A DNA stretch of 64,000 nucleotides from Anaerolineales bacterium (GTDB lineage: Bacteria; Chloroflexota; Anaerolineae; Anaerolineales; Villigracilaceae). The stretch is from the NCBI GenBank assembly GCA_030583925.1, contig CP129482.1, positions 2,666,001-2,730,000 of the forward strand. The letters are read 5' to 3'. Under the pieces are notes generated by a model. That model was given only the letters and a program-made list of their open reading frames with translations, did no database searches and was not told where the DNA came from. Positions within the stretch are counted from its first letter, which is position 1, and each line of letters opens with the position of its first letter. Positions 25,247 through 34,850 of this stretch are shown here, piece by piece. A program made the translations under genes and the position numbers.

Positions 25247-25756
25247 TCATAATGGGTGGAACAACTTCTCCCCCGCGCGGATCGGCGCTTTGAGTCGGTT
25301 CTCCGCCGGAGTAATAGGGCAAGACCACATCTCGTTGTACGCGCAATACGGATTGTAGGCAATGTTGAAATCCACCAAGAAACGATCACCGGGCAACGGC
25401 TCCGGTTCGAGATAACGCCCGGCGGGATACGTCTCCGTCCCAGCCAGCGAATCGACGAACGGCAGGAAGAAACCGTAATTTGCCTGATAGATCGTCAACT
25501 CGGCTTCCTGTCCATCCACTTGAAATTTGAACCTGCCATACCGCACGTATTCCTGCACGCCGCCGGTGGAGGTTTGCATCGTCATCGGCTGTTGATCGGC
25601 AAACGACTCGACTTGAACTTCAAGCCGCAGGGCGTCGTTTTCGGGGAAATATGCCAGCCCTTTGAAGTCGCGCCGCTGTTCGGCGGTCAACGGACTTTGC
25701 GGGTGACGCGCAAAAAACTCATCCTTCTCTTTACGGAACTCGTCTAATTCAGTCAT
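25247..25756 (-). CDS. DUF1684 protein
   Basis: The 169-residue protein starts ELDEFRKEKDEFFARHPQSPL and ends with FNIAYNPYCAYNEMWSCPITPAENRL, the hallmark of DUF1684 (PF07920). This family is common in Actinobacteria and Chloroflexota and has no established function. The conserved GDRFLVDFN, NPYCAY and CPxxPxEN residues suggest an enzyme-like pocket. No signal peptide or membrane helix is present. Confidence 0.88.
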   Translation of the reverse strand: MTELDEFRKEKDEFFARHPQSPLTAEQRRDFKGLAYFPENDALRLEVQVESFADQQPMTMQTSTGGVQEYVRYGRFKFQVDGQEAELTIYQANYGFFLPFVDSLAGTETYPAGRYLEPEPLPGDRFLVDFNIAYNPYCAYNEMWSCPITPAENRLKAPIRAGEKLFHPL

Positions 25757-25981
25757 TGAAATTCTCCATTGTCTCGCACTTCATAGAATGGCGTGAATGT
25801 TGATTTCTTACAAATGATTTTGCCCCAAACTTTCATCAAAAGTTAAAGTTCATCCGTGTTTATCTGTGGTGAATTCTGATTTTCAATACACTCTCTTAAA
25901 GGCATAATCTCTGTGTTCTCTGTGGCTGATCCACAACAATCCTCTTGCACATTCTATTTTCCTGTGCTATCGTTATTTCGC
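25757..25981. repeat. Intergenic region with dispersed-repeat fragments
   Basis: TTCATCCGTGTTTATCTGTGG and TCTGTGTTCTCTGTGGCT are fragments of the same repeat family as 13934-13975 and 48821-48880. No gene or clear promoter is visible. Confidence 0.5.
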
Positions 25982-26353
25982 ATGGACGAAAAAACCGTAT
26001 TGATCATCGAAGACGAGCCGGACGCCGCCGAATTATTCGCCGAAATGATGCGCGTCAGTGGCTTTCGAGTGGTCAAGATCACGAGCAGCGCTCCGGCAAT
26101 GGACTTGCTGACCCGTGAAAAGCCCGACCTCGTCATCCTCGACATCATGATGCCAGATATCTCCGGCTTAGACATCCTCCGCGACATGCGCCGCGACCCG
26201 GCGCTGACCAACATCCCCGTTGTGGTCGTCTCCGCCAAAGGCACGCCAGCGGATATCAAAACCGGCATCGACGCGGGCGCGTCCACCTACCTCACCAAAC
26301 CGGTCGGCTACCTCGAACTGAAAGCCGCCGTAGACCGCGCGCTGAGCGGTTAA
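25982..26353 (+). CDS. Single-domain response regulator
   Basis: The 123-residue protein is a lone receiver domain: acidic pair in LIIEDEPD, phospho-acceptor Asp in LVILDIMMPD, Ser/Thr in VVVSAKG and Lys in YLTKPV. There is no output domain, so it must act by protein contacts or pass phosphate on. The ATG at 25982 gives the canonical N-terminus. No histidine kinase is nearby. ThpR follows after 12 bases. Confidence 0.93.
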   Translation: MDEKTVLIIEDEPDAAELFAEMMRVSGFRVVKITSSAPAMDLLTREKPDLVILDIMMPDISGLDILRDMRRDPALTNIPVVVVSAKGTPADIKTGIDAGASTYLTKPVGYLELKAAVDRALSG

Positions 26354-26365
26354 TGGAAGAGTCGC

Positions 26366-26947
26366 TTGCGAGCGTTCATCGCCCTTGAAATTCCCCACGA
26401 AATTCAGCAAGCAATTTACAAAGTCGCCTCAACTCTCCGCGCCGACCTGGGGGCCTGTGTGCGCTGGACTCCGCCGGAAAATATGCACCTGACGCTGAAA
26501 TTTCTTGGCGAGGTATCGCCCGCGCAAGTGGACGCGCTGACTTCCGCGCTCCGCGTCCAAGCGGACTCCGTCCCGGCGTTTAAGGTCGAAGTGGGCGGAC
26601 TCGGTTCCTTTCCCGACGTGAAGCGGGCGCGCGTCCTGTGGATCGGAATCCAAGCCCCGGCAGAAATCCAAACCCTGCGCCGTGGAATTGAATCCGCTTG
26701 CGCGCGGCTGGGGTACGAATCCGAAACTCGCGGCTTTTCCCCGCACCTGACGATCGGTCGCGTGCGGCAGGACGCCATGCCCGCCGACGCGCAAAAAATC
26801 CGCCGCGCGCTCGAAACCGCGACGATTGACTCACTTGGCGCTGTAAGGGTAGACTCGGTGCATCTGTTCAAAAGCGATTTACAAAAATCGGGCGCGGTGT
26901 ATACCAAAATTTTCTCCGCGCCGCTGAAAGCCGTAGCGCCGACTTAA
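26366..26947 (+). CDS. thpR: RNA 2',3'-cyclic phosphodiesterase (ThpR/LigT)
   Basis: The 193-residue protein has the two HxTx motifs of the 2H phosphoesterase superfamily: MHLTLKFLGEV and PHLTIGRVR. The N-terminus RAFIALEIP is typical of ThpR, which opens 2',3'-cyclic phosphates. The start is a TTG (26366), since no ATG or GTG fits the conserved N-terminus. It may be co-transcribed with the response regulator upstream. Confidence 0.93.
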   Translation: MRAFIALEIPHEIQQAIYKVASTLRADLGACVRWTPPENMHLTLKFLGEVSPAQVDALTSALRVQADSVPAFKVEVGGLGSFPDVKRARVLWIGIQAPAEIQTLRRGIESACARLGYESETRGFSPHLTIGRVRQDAMPADAQKIRRALETATIDSLGAVRVDSVHLFKSDLQKSGAVYTKIFSAPLKAVAPT

Positions 26948-26972
26948 GTCGGCGGTACTCACGAGGTGAAAC

Positions 26973-27317
26973 CTGAACGCACTCGAACTCGCACACCAGA
27001 TTGTTAACGCCCTTGAGGATAAAAAGGGCGAAGACATCTTGCTTCTCGACATCAAAGACGTGGCATCGTTTACCGATTATTTCATCATCTGCAACGGCAC
27101 CAGCGACCGCATGTTGGACGCGCTCGCCAAAGGCGTGTTGGAGGCGACGAAAAAGGATTACAAGAAAAAATCCCGCGTGGAGGGCAAATCGCAGGAGGGC
27201 TGGCTGGTGATGGACTTTGGCGACGTGGTCGTGCATCTCTTTTCGCCCGACCAGCGCGAGTTTTACGATCTCGAAGAATTGTGGAGCGACGGGAAGGTCT
27301 TGTTACGAGTTCAATAA
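26973..27317 (+). CDS. rsfS: Ribosomal silencing factor RsfS
   Basis: RsfS binds ribosomal protein uL14 and blocks subunit joining. The family core is clear: DILLLDIKDVASFTDYFIIC, NGTSDRMLDALAKGV, EGWLVMDFGDVVVHLF, REFYDLEELWSDGK. Homology continues upstream of the first ATG/GTG/TTG-type start (TTG 27039) with NALELAHQIVNALEDKKGE, and a stop lies two codons before a CTG at 26973. That CTG has AGGTGA at a normal distance, so a non-standard CTG start is the best fit, giving 114 residues; otherwise a short frameshift from the GTG at 26965 must be assumed. Confidence 0.9.
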   Translation: MNALELAHQIVNALEDKKGEDILLLDIKDVASFTDYFIICNGTSDRMLDALAKGVLEATKKDYKKKSRVEGKSQEGWLVMDFGDVVVHLFSPDQREFYDLEELWSDGKVLLRVQ

Positions 27318-27353
27318 TCGAAACACAAATCATTTCACAGGGAAATTCACTTT

Positions 27354-28400
27354 ATGGACAAACAATTTGCAAAACTTGTTTCACTTCTGTTGGTTGTTTT
27401 GGTTGTCCTCACAGGATGCGGACAAGCAGATGGCGCTTCTCCCTCGGCGACTTCCGCCGCCCCGCTCGACCCGATAGACAATAATGCCATTACCTCCTCT
27501 GCCGAAGTTGTGGCGGAAAAATGGGCAAGCCTTGCCTTTATGGTCGGCGCGCAAAACGTTGACATCCACATTCACGTAGGCGATGTTGTCAAAAAAGGGG
27601 AAATCCTCGCCTCTGTGCCAGAGAGCGCCCTGCCTCAAGCCTTGATCAACGCGCAAGCCGATCTGGCGCTCGCACAGCAGTCTCTTGACGATATTCTTTT
27701 ATCCAAAACCGCGCTGGCGCAAGCCGTGATCCAACTCCGCGCCGCGCAGAATGCCTACGACAAGGCGTTCGACTATCGGGATTCCCTCAACTACCTGATC
27801 ACGATCAAAGAGGTCACCATCAAGGAAGAACGTACGCCGCTTGGAGTTGTTGAAGTGCCAGTTACGAAAACGTATGAGGCGTACGCAGACGCGACAACGA
27901 TCGCCAAAGCAGACGAGGATCTCGCCCTCAAGAAAAGTCTGCTGGATGACGCCCAACGCGAACTCGACCGGTTGAGCAATATCGAGAATTCGCCCGATGT
28001 GATCGCCGCTCGCACACGCATCGCCGCGATCGAAGCTGTGCTCAATCAGGCAAAGTTGTTCGTCCCGTTCGATGGCGTTGTCGTGGAAACCTATGTGAAT
28101 TCCGGTGAAATGGTTTCACCGGGCGTGCCTGTCATTTTGATCGCAGACCTTTCCACTCTTCAAGTGCAGACCACCGACCTCAACGAGGTGGACGCCGCCC
28201 GGGTGAAAATCGGCGACCCGGTCAACGTTTCCTTCGACGCGCTGCCCAACACGCCCGTCACGGGAACAGTTTCAAATGTGTCGCTCAAAAATGCGCCGGG
28301 CTCGGGCGTATATTTCAACGTCACCATCGCGCTGGATGAAATCCCGGAACAGTTACGCTGGGGCATGAGCGCGTTCGTTGAAATTCAAGTTTCGCCTTGA
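27354..28400 (+). CDS. HlyD/MacA-like membrane fusion lipoprotein
   Basis: The 348-residue protein has a lipobox (VVLTGC, Cys22). A split lipoyl-like domain follows (VDIHIHVGDVVKKGEILASV ... KLFVPFDGVVVETYVNSGEMV) around an alpha-helical hairpin (about 95-225), then a beta-barrel domain. This is the periplasmic adaptor architecture. It lies upstream of an ABC ATPase and an FtsX-type permease and probably works with them, although 110 bases and a promoter (28463-28491) intervene. The hairpin is interrupted by a TIKEVTIKEERTPLG insertion. Confidence 0.87.
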   Translation: MDKQFAKLVSLLLVVLVVLTGCGQADGASPSATSAAPLDPIDNNAITSSAEVVAEKWASLAFMVGAQNVDIHIHVGDVVKKGEILASVPESALPQALINAQADLALAQQSLDDILLSKTALAQAVIQLRAAQNAYDKAFDYRDSLNYLITIKEVTIKEERTPLGVVEVPVTKTYEAYADATTIAKADEDLALKKSLLDDAQRELDRLSNIENSPDVIAARTRIAAIEAVLNQAKLFVPFDGVVVETYVNSGEMVSPGVPVILIADLSTLQVQTTDLNEVDAARVKIGDPVNVSFDALPNTPVTGTVSNVSLKNAPGSGVYFNVTIALDEIPEQLRWGMSAFVEIQVSP

Positions 28401-28462
28401 AAGCAACCGCCAGGGACAAGCGGCGTAGCGCGGTAATTAGTTACAAAACCTGGGTGAACGTC

Positions 28463-28491
28463 TTGTGATTTACCCGGCTTTTGTTTAAAAT
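28463..28491 (+). promoter_or_regulatory. Promoter before the ABM-ABC operon
   Basis: TTGTGA (28463-28468), 17-base spacer and TAAAAT (28486-28491) lie 40 bases before the ATG of the ABM gene. Confidence 0.55.
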
Positions 28492-28530
28492 TCAAGACAG
28501 GCAAATACATTGATAAAGGAGATGCAAACC

Positions 28531-28830
28531 ATGGTCACTGTCGGTCTTTATTATGATGTGCTCCCCGGCAAGGAACGTACGTTTGAAGATGCAGTGGAGA
28601 AGGTGCTCGAAGCGCTATCGAAAACGCCGGATCATTTGAAAAGCTACCTCTATCAGCGCGTGCGCGAACCCAACTCGTATGCGATTATTTCCGAATGGTC
28701 GTCGAAAGAAGCGTTCAGTTCGTTCATCCAGAGTGATATTTTCAAGCAAGTAACCGACTGGGGCAAGGCTGAAATTCTTGAACGGCGACCAAGGCATAAG
28801 GTCTACGGTCACGAACGCGACATGCGCTAG
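28531..28830 (+). CDS. ABM-domain (antibiotic biosynthesis monooxygenase-like) protein
   Basis: The 99-residue protein fits the dimeric alpha/beta-barrel ABM fold: VTVGLYYDVLPGKERTFEDAVEKV, then SYLYQRVREPNSYAIISEW and FIQSDIFKQV. Members include quinol monooxygenases, haem-degrading enzymes and many of unknown role. The ATG at 28531 follows AAAGGAG by 9 bases. It is the first gene of the transcription unit that continues with the ABC transporter. Confidence 0.82.
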   Translation: MVTVGLYYDVLPGKERTFEDAVEKVLEALSKTPDHLKSYLYQRVREPNSYAIISEWSSKEAFSSFIQSDIFKQVTDWGKAEILERRPRHKVYGHERDMR

Positions 28831-28850
28831 ACGGATACGGTCTTTAGCCT

Positions 28851-29606
28851 ATGCCGATCCTGGAAGCAAAATCCCTGCAAAAAATTTTTCGATTGGGTGA
28901 GCATTCCGTCCACGCGCTGGCTGGCGTGGACTTTGCCGTTGAAAAAGGAGAGTTCGTCGCGCTCATGGGCAGAAGCGGAAGCGGAAAATCCACGCTTCTG
29001 CATCTCATCGGCGGACTCGACCGCCCCAGTGAAGGCGAAGTGACGCTGGCAGGGATGCAACTTTCCCTGCTCGATGACGACAAGGTCACTCTCGTGCGCC
29101 GGCGGAACATCGGCTTCATCTTTCAATTCTTCAATCTCCTGCCAACGCTCACAACCGAAGAGAACATCGCCCTGCCCCTCACCATTGACGGCAAAGATAT
29201 CGCTGGCTACAAAGAGCAGATCGCCACTTTGCTGAACCATGTGGGGCTGGAGGGACGGCGCACGCACAAGCCCGATCAACTTTCGGGCGGCGAACAACAG
29301 CGCGTGGCGATCGCGCGCGCGCTGGTCACCCAGCCGTCCATCGTGCTGGCAGACGAACCGACCGGCAATCTCGATTCGAAGAACAGCGCCGCGATCATGG
29401 AACTTTTGCGCCGCTCGTGCGACGAACTTAAGCAAACCATCATCGTCGTCACCCACGACCCGCGCGCCGCGGCATACGCCGACCGGGCGGTCTTCCTGCG
29501 GGATGGGAAAATTGCAAAAGAACTGAAATTCAACAAGAACCAGAAGGTGGATCAACGCTTGAGCGCTATCCTCAAAACGATGGAAGACCTCCCAGGGCAG
29601 GTATAA
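28851..29606 (+). CDS. ABC exporter ATPase (LolD/MacB type)
   Basis: The 251-residue protein has Walker A (GRSGSGKST), Q-loop (FIFQFFNLLPTLT), the LSGGEQQRVAIARAL signature, Walker B (IVLADEPTGNLD) and H-loop (VVTHD). The pattern is that of the MacB/LolD/FtsE family, which drives mechanotransmission permeases. It pairs with the permease 46 bases downstream. The C-terminal 30 residues are an unusual Lys-rich extension. Confidence 0.94.
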   Translation: MPILEAKSLQKIFRLGEHSVHALAGVDFAVEKGEFVALMGRSGSGKSTLLHLIGGLDRPSEGEVTLAGMQLSLLDDDKVTLVRRRNIGFIFQFFNLLPTLTTEENIALPLTIDGKDIAGYKEQIATLLNHVGLEGRRTHKPDQLSGGEQQRVAIARALVTQPSIVLADEPTGNLDSKNSAAIMELLRRSCDELKQTIIVVTHDPRAAAYADRAVFLRDGKIAKELKFNKNQKVDQRLSAILKTMEDLPGQV

Positions 29607-29652
29607 ACCTCCCTGCGAAGTAGAAGCGCAGATCGAATCCGAAACTTCCACG

Positions 29653-32238
29653 ATGATGCAAAATATCCTGCTGGCAATCCGTTCGTTGATCGCCCGTCCG
29701 TTGCGGACCCTGTTGACCACGTTTGGCATTGTGTTGGGCGTGGCGGTGATCCTGAGCATCAACATCACCAACCGCAGTACGCTCGCCGCGATCACCAAAC
29801 TGTTCAGCGAATCCTCGGGCAGGACGAACCTTGTCATCACCAATGCCGATTTGAGCCTCGGCGGCTTCGACGAGGGGATTTTGTATCGTATCGAATCGGT
29901 TGCGGGTGTGGAGGCGGCAACGCCTCTCCTGCAATCACAAACCTTGCTGGCAGACGATGCCGCGCGCGGCGAGATCAACTTGAGTTTCTTCGGCATCGTG
30001 CCGGGCGGGTTGCTCGTATACGGGATCGACCCGGTGCAGGATTCCCTCGTGCGGGATTACAAACTAGAAGCGGGCAGTTTCCTTACGCCGGACCCGAACG
30101 AACTCCACATCGTCCTCGTCCGCGAGTTTGCCGAAGAGCACAACCTGCAATTGGGCAAATCGGTCAACATCCGCACACCCGCAGGAAGCGCCCGATTAAA
30201 GATCATCGGCTTAATCGCGCGTGAGGGACCCGGGCAACTCAACAACGGCGCGTTCGGGGTGATTCCCTTGGACACCGCACAAAAAATATTCGAACGCCCA
30301 AATGAGATTGACCAGGTGGACATCCTTGCCACCGAAGACGACCGTTCCACGCGCGAATTGGAGGCGCTCAAAGCGACCCTGCAAGACCGCATCGGCGTCG
30401 CCTATTCGGTTGGGTTTCCCGCCACACAAGGCAAGCGCGTCTCCCAAATGGTGAGCGGTTACCAGACCGGCTTGAACATCTTCAGCATCATCGCTATTTT
30501 CGCGGGGGCATTTCTGATCTACAACGCGTTCTCGATGACGGTCATCGAACGCACGCGCGAGATCGGCATGTTGCGCACCCTCGGCATGACGCGCTGGCAG
30601 GTGATCAAACAAATTCTGCTCGAGGCGATCACGCTCGCCCTCATCGGCTCCGCCCTCGGCATCGGGCTGGGAATTTTCCTCGCGCGCGGGCTCATCCGCC
30701 TCACCGAAGTTTTCCTCGCACAGGATGTCAGCGAAGTCGCCATCCCCGCTTCTGCATTGATCATGAGCGCGGGCATTGGCATTGTTGTCACCCTGTTCGC
30801 AACGCTCATCCCCGCCTGGCAGGCAGGGCGCATCTCTCCCCTTGAAGCGTTACGCATCCGCGGCAACACAGACGACACCTCCGCCATTCGGCGCGGGATG
30901 CGAATCGGCACGGGCATCATGCTCGGCTCGCTCATCGTCATTTTTCTCCTCCCCATTCCCGAACCGATCGGGAGCCGCGTCAACAACACCGCCGTGCTTG
31001 GCATGATGCTCGGCGGCGCGCTGCTCATCCCCGCCTCGGTGGGATTATGGGAGCGACTAACGCGCAGATCGGTCCGCCGAATCTATGGACGCGAAGGACA
31101 ACTGGGAAGCCGCAACATCGAACGCTCGCGTTGGCGCACCGCGCTCACCGTCGCCGCGTTGATGATCGGCGTGGCGATGATTCTCAGCATCCGCGCGGTG
31201 ACCATCGCCTTCGACCGCGACATCCGCAGTTGGATTGACGTGTACATCGGCGGCGATCTCTTCGTGTTTTCCTCGATCCCCATGCGGAACGATTTGCAAG
31301 CAAAATTAGCGGCTGTCCCCGGAGTCGAGGCGGCTACGCCCATCCGCTACCTGGATGTCAAACGCGTCAAACCCGACGGGGAGGCTGAGCCGCTCGCCCT
31401 CACCGCCGTCGACCCTTCATCGTACGCGCAGGTCACCACCTTCGCCTTTACCGACAGCGAAGGCGACCCCGCCGATTTCATGTCGCAACTCGCAGGCGGC
31501 GACGTGATCTTCATCTCGAGCGTGCTCTCCGAAAAATATGGGCTCAAGCAAGGCGACACGCTCACGCTAAAAACGCGGCGCGGCGAACGCAAGTTCAAGA
31601 TCGCCGCCATCGTGGTGGATTATTACAACCGCGGCATGGTGGTGCAAGCCAGTTGGCGCGATCTGAAGCGGTATTTCCAAGTCAACGACGCGAGCGCCTA
31701 CCTTGTGAAAGTGGACGAGGGCGCGGACGAATCCGCTGTGCAACAACAGATCGATAAACTCTACGGGAATCGCCGCAACTTGACGATTCAATCGAACCAA
31801 ACGCTCAAAGACAGCGCGCTCAACCTCATCGGGCAGACGAGCAGTCTATTCGACGTGCTGGCGTTCATCGCCATGATCGTCGCCTCACTGGGAGTGGTGA
31901 ACACGATGACGATGAACGTGTTGGAACGGACGCGCGAACTCGGCATGTTACGCAGTCTCGGTATGACACGCTGGCAAACAATAAAAATGATCCTCGCGGA
32001 AGCCTTGCTCATCGGCGTGATCGGCGGCGGGCTGGGATTGATCTTCGGTTTATTCCAGTCGCGCGTCGTGATCTCCACCGTGAACTCCACCGCAGGCTAC
32101 GACCTGACATACACCCTCCCCACACAAGGCATCGTCGTCAGCCTGATCATCGCGTTATTCGTTTCGCAACTGGCGGCGATCCTGCCCGCTGCGCGCGCGG
32201 CACGCTTGCGAATCGTCGAGGCGATCCAATTCGAATGA
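29653..32238 (+). CDS. FtsX/MacB-type ABC permease with duplicated core
   Basis: The 861-residue protein has two copies of the MacB_PCD plus FtsX layout. The first helix (PLRTLLTTFGIVLGVAVIL) precedes an extracytoplasmic domain and an FtsX block (about 280-400: RTREIGMLRTLGMTRWQVI). The second half repeats it (RWRTALTVAALMIGVAMIL and RTRELGMLRSLGMTRWQTI). The two ERTRE(I/L)GMLR(T/S)LGMTRWQ boxes are nearly identical. It should form the complete membrane part with the ATPase upstream, for export or lipoprotein handling. Confidence 0.92.
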   Translation: MMQNILLAIRSLIARPLRTLLTTFGIVLGVAVILSINITNRSTLAAITKLFSESSGRTNLVITNADLSLGGFDEGILYRIESVAGVEAATPLLQSQTLLADDAARGEINLSFFGIVPGGLLVYGIDPVQDSLVRDYKLEAGSFLTPDPNELHIVLVREFAEEHNLQLGKSVNIRTPAGSARLKIIGLIAREGPGQLNNGAFGVIPLDTAQKIFERPNEIDQVDILATEDDRSTRELEALKATLQDRIGVAYSVGFPATQGKRVSQMVSGYQTGLNIFSIIAIFAGAFLIYNAFSMTVIERTREIGMLRTLGMTRWQVIKQILLEAITLALIGSALGIGLGIFLARGLIRLTEVFLAQDVSEVAIPASALIMSAGIGIVVTLFATLIPAWQAGRISPLEALRIRGNTDDTSAIRRGMRIGTGIMLGSLIVIFLLPIPEPIGSRVNNTAVLGMMLGGALLIPASVGLWERLTRRSVRRIYGREGQLGSRNIERSRWRTALTVAALMIGVAMILSIRAVTIAFDRDIRSWIDVYIGGDLFVFSSIPMRNDLQAKLAAVPGVEAATPIRYLDVKRVKPDGEAEPLALTAVDPSSYAQVTTFAFTDSEGDPADFMSQLAGGDVIFISSVLSEKYGLKQGDTLTLKTRRGERKFKIAAIVVDYYNRGMVVQASWRDLKRYFQVNDASAYLVKVDEGADESAVQQQIDKLYGNRRNLTIQSNQTLKDSALNLIGQTSSLFDVLAFIAMIVASLGVVNTMTMNVLERTRELGMLRSLGMTRWQTIKMILAEALLIGVIGGGLGLIFGLFQSRVVISTVNSTAGYDLTYTLPTQGIVVSLIIALFVSQLAAILPAARAARLRIVEAIQFE

Positions 32239-34673
32239 AAACCTACATCGTCCCCCTCGAGGCTGGCAACCACGCTTCCAAAACCGAAGTCGGAGGCAAG
32301 GGATTAAGTTTGCTGTGGCTCGCGCAACAGGACTTCCGCACTGCGCCGGGGTTCATCGTCACCACCGCCGCCTACGTGGACGATCAACTAGAGGAGGCGA
32401 AAACTCAGCCTCAAATCGAAGAGGCGATTCGGGTCGCGTATCGGGGCGTCGGCGGACGCGTCGCCGTTCGCTCCTCGATGGTGAGCGAAGACAGCGCGGA
32501 GGCTTCGTTCGCGGGGCAACTCGATACCCACCTCAACGTGGAGGGCGAGGACGCGGTCGCGCAAACGGTGCGCGCCTGCTGGGCTTCCATGTCAAATCCG
32601 CGCGTGAGCGAATACATCAAACAGCGCAACGGAAATTTCGACATGGCGTTGGCGGTCGTTGTGCAAAAAATGGTCGAAGCGCGCGCCGCAGGCGTGGCAT
32701 TCTCCGCCGACCCGATCACCGGCGAGGACGCGGTAGTCATCGAAGCGACTCACGGCTTGGGCGACGTGGTTGCCGGGGGCTTGGTGACTCCGGATCGCTG
32801 GGTCGTTTCGACAGACGGTCGCTTTCTCGAACCGCCCATGTATTCGTCCAACACGCCCGCGCTCACTGAGGCGCAAGCGATTGAACTGGCAGGCATCCTG
32901 CGCCAGGTGGGGAAGAAAGCCGGTTCGCCGCAGGATGTGGAATGGGCATGGGATGGACGCGAGTTCATCCTGTTGCAGGCGCGCCCGATCGCCACGCTTC
33001 AAGACCGCGATACGTATTCCAGCCGTTTCATTACCGAGATGGTGCCAGGGATGGTCAAGCCGCTGGTTTGGTCAACCACGACGTCCACCATCACCGGCAA
33101 CGTGTTTGCGTACATTTTCGACGAATTGCTCGGGCGCGGCAAAGTGGACGCATCGAAACTGATCAAACGCATCTACGCGCGGGTGTACGTCAACATCACC
33201 CTGCTCGGGGCGGCGTGCGAAAAATTAGGTTTGCCCGCCAACTTCTTCGAGACGCTCACCCGCGGCGAACGCCCAACCAACGTGAGAAAGTCGTTCCTCT
33301 CGTTCAATAACTTGCCGGAAAAGTTTCGCCTAATGCGCTTCGTTTGGCGCAACAGCCGCGCCGCGCGCCGCATCGAGCGCTTCATCCTGCGCCGTCACGA
33401 GGAACTGGAATCCTTCCGCCGTTTGGAGATCTCGGCGCTGACGCAAGAGGAATTGCTGACGGCGCTCGATCAATTGAAAACCGATCACGGCGAAACGCAG
33501 CGATATGTCATCCTCACCGCGATCAACATGAGCGTGCGCAACCGCATGTTGGGCAGGATGACCCGCCGCGCCGCGCCGGAGGTGATGCCCGGCGATCTGC
33601 TCGGAGGCTCGAGTCCCTCGCACGCCTTGAACGCGAACCGCGCCCTGCTGGAAATGGCGGCGCTTGTACGCGAGATGGATGACGCGGCAAAACAAACGAT
33701 TCTCTCCGGCGACTTGGATGCGATCCACGCGGCGTTGAACGCCACCGAGGCGGGCAAATCTCTGCTTGCCGCCATGACGAGGTTTATCGCTCACTTCGGA
33801 TTCCTCAGCGCGAACGGCACGGATTTTTCGCTACCTGCCTGGCGCGAGACCCCGTCCATGCTATGGCAGATGGTGGGCAGACTCGCGGGTCAACAGCAAC
33901 CCTCGCTCAGCGACGCGGCGGAACGAAAAACGCGCGCGCTGGCAAAAGTGAGAGCGAGCCTCAGCCCGTTCAAGCGGATGCGGTTCAACCGCCTGCTCGC
34001 CGCGACGTTGCAATATCTCGACTTGCGGGAACGGGTCAGCGCGTTGATCTCGGAAGACGCGCATTTGATGCGGCGCGTGTACCTCGCGCTGGCAGACCAG
34101 CTAACCGCGCAAGGCGCGCTTGAAGCACGCGATGATATTTTCTTCCTCAGTTACGAGGAGGCGAGGCAACTCACGCGCGGCGCGCTGAACGCGGAAGAGG
34201 CGAAGCGGCTGATCGCGGCGAGGCAGTTTGAATGGGCGAAAGACGCGGAGTTCGACCCACCGGAAGTCGTGCGCGGAGGCGCATCCGCCCGCCGCAGGGG
34301 AATCGTCGAAGAGGAGAAATCTTCCGAGGTGTTAACCGGCATCAGCGGGAGCGCCGGCGTGGCGCTGGGACGGGCGCGCATCGTGCGCGACCCCGCGCAC
34401 GCGCCGCAAAACCTGAGCCGCGAAGATATTTTGGTCGTGCCGTTCACCGACGTGGGCTGGACACCGCTGCTGGCTTGCATCGGCGGCATTGTGGCGGAGA
34501 CCGGCGGGCAACTTTCGCATACCGCCATCGTGGCGCGCGAATACGGACTGCCCGCCGTAGTGAGCGTGAAGCGCGCCACCCAACGCGTGCGCGAAGGACA
34601 ACGGTTGCTCGTGGACGGCGGCGAGGGGCTTGTGTATTTAAATCACGGGGCCACGGAGACAGAGAGAATTTAA
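32235..34673 (+). CDS. Rifampin phosphotransferase / PEP synthase-like dikinase
   Basis: The 812-residue protein has an N-terminal PPDK-type ATP-grasp domain (VGGKGLSLLWL, RVAVRSSMVSEDSAEASFAGQ, AAGVAFSADPITG, DVEWAWDGREFILLQARP; about 1-250). A divergent helical middle (about 260-690) follows, then the swivelling phosphohistidine domain with catalytic H762 (TGGQLSHTAIVAREYGLPAVV). It lacks the C-terminal PEP-binding barrel of PpsA. ATP-binding, substrate and His domains in this order and at this length match rifamycin phosphotransferases (RPH). The ATG overlaps the permease stop by four bases, which links it to the exporter. A different phosphoryl acceptor is possible. Confidence 0.83.
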   Translation: MKTYIVPLEAGNHASKTEVGGKGLSLLWLAQQDFRTAPGFIVTTAAYVDDQLEEAKTQPQIEEAIRVAYRGVGGRVAVRSSMVSEDSAEASFAGQLDTHLNVEGEDAVAQTVRACWASMSNPRVSEYIKQRNGNFDMALAVVVQKMVEARAAGVAFSADPITGEDAVVIEATHGLGDVVAGGLVTPDRWVVSTDGRFLEPPMYSSNTPALTEAQAIELAGILRQVGKKAGSPQDVEWAWDGREFILLQARPIATLQDRDTYSSRFITEMVPGMVKPLVWSTTTSTITGNVFAYIFDELLGRGKVDASKLIKRIYARVYVNITLLGAACEKLGLPANFFETLTRGERPTNVRKSFLSFNNLPEKFRLMRFVWRNSRAARRIERFILRRHEELESFRRLEISALTQEELLTALDQLKTDHGETQRYVILTAINMSVRNRMLGRMTRRAAPEVMPGDLLGGSSPSHALNANRALLEMAALVREMDDAAKQTILSGDLDAIHAALNATEAGKSLLAAMTRFIAHFGFLSANGTDFSLPAWRETPSMLWQMVGRLAGQQQPSLSDAAERKTRALAKVRASLSPFKRMRFNRLLAATLQYLDLRERVSALISEDAHLMRRVYLALADQLTAQGALEARDDIFFLSYEEARQLTRGALNAEEAKRLIAARQFEWAKDAEFDPPEVVRGGASARRRGIVEEEKSSEVLTGISGSAGVALGRARIVRDPAHAPQNLSREDILVVPFTDVGWTPLLACIGGIVAETGGQLSHTAIVAREYGLPAVVSVKRATQRVREGQRLLVDGGEGLVYLNHGATETERI

Positions 34674-34850
34674 ACTCTGCGACTCGGTGTCTCCGTATCT
34701 CAAAGCGGATTGGTCGGTTTAATTGTTAATTCGCAAATCTCGCTTTTCAAGCGTTTCTTGCGCAAGGGCGACATGAATGTCGCGTTACGATTTCCGTTTT
34801 CACCTATGATGTCTCAGGTGAGTTACACAAGTCATTCAGGAGGCTGAACC

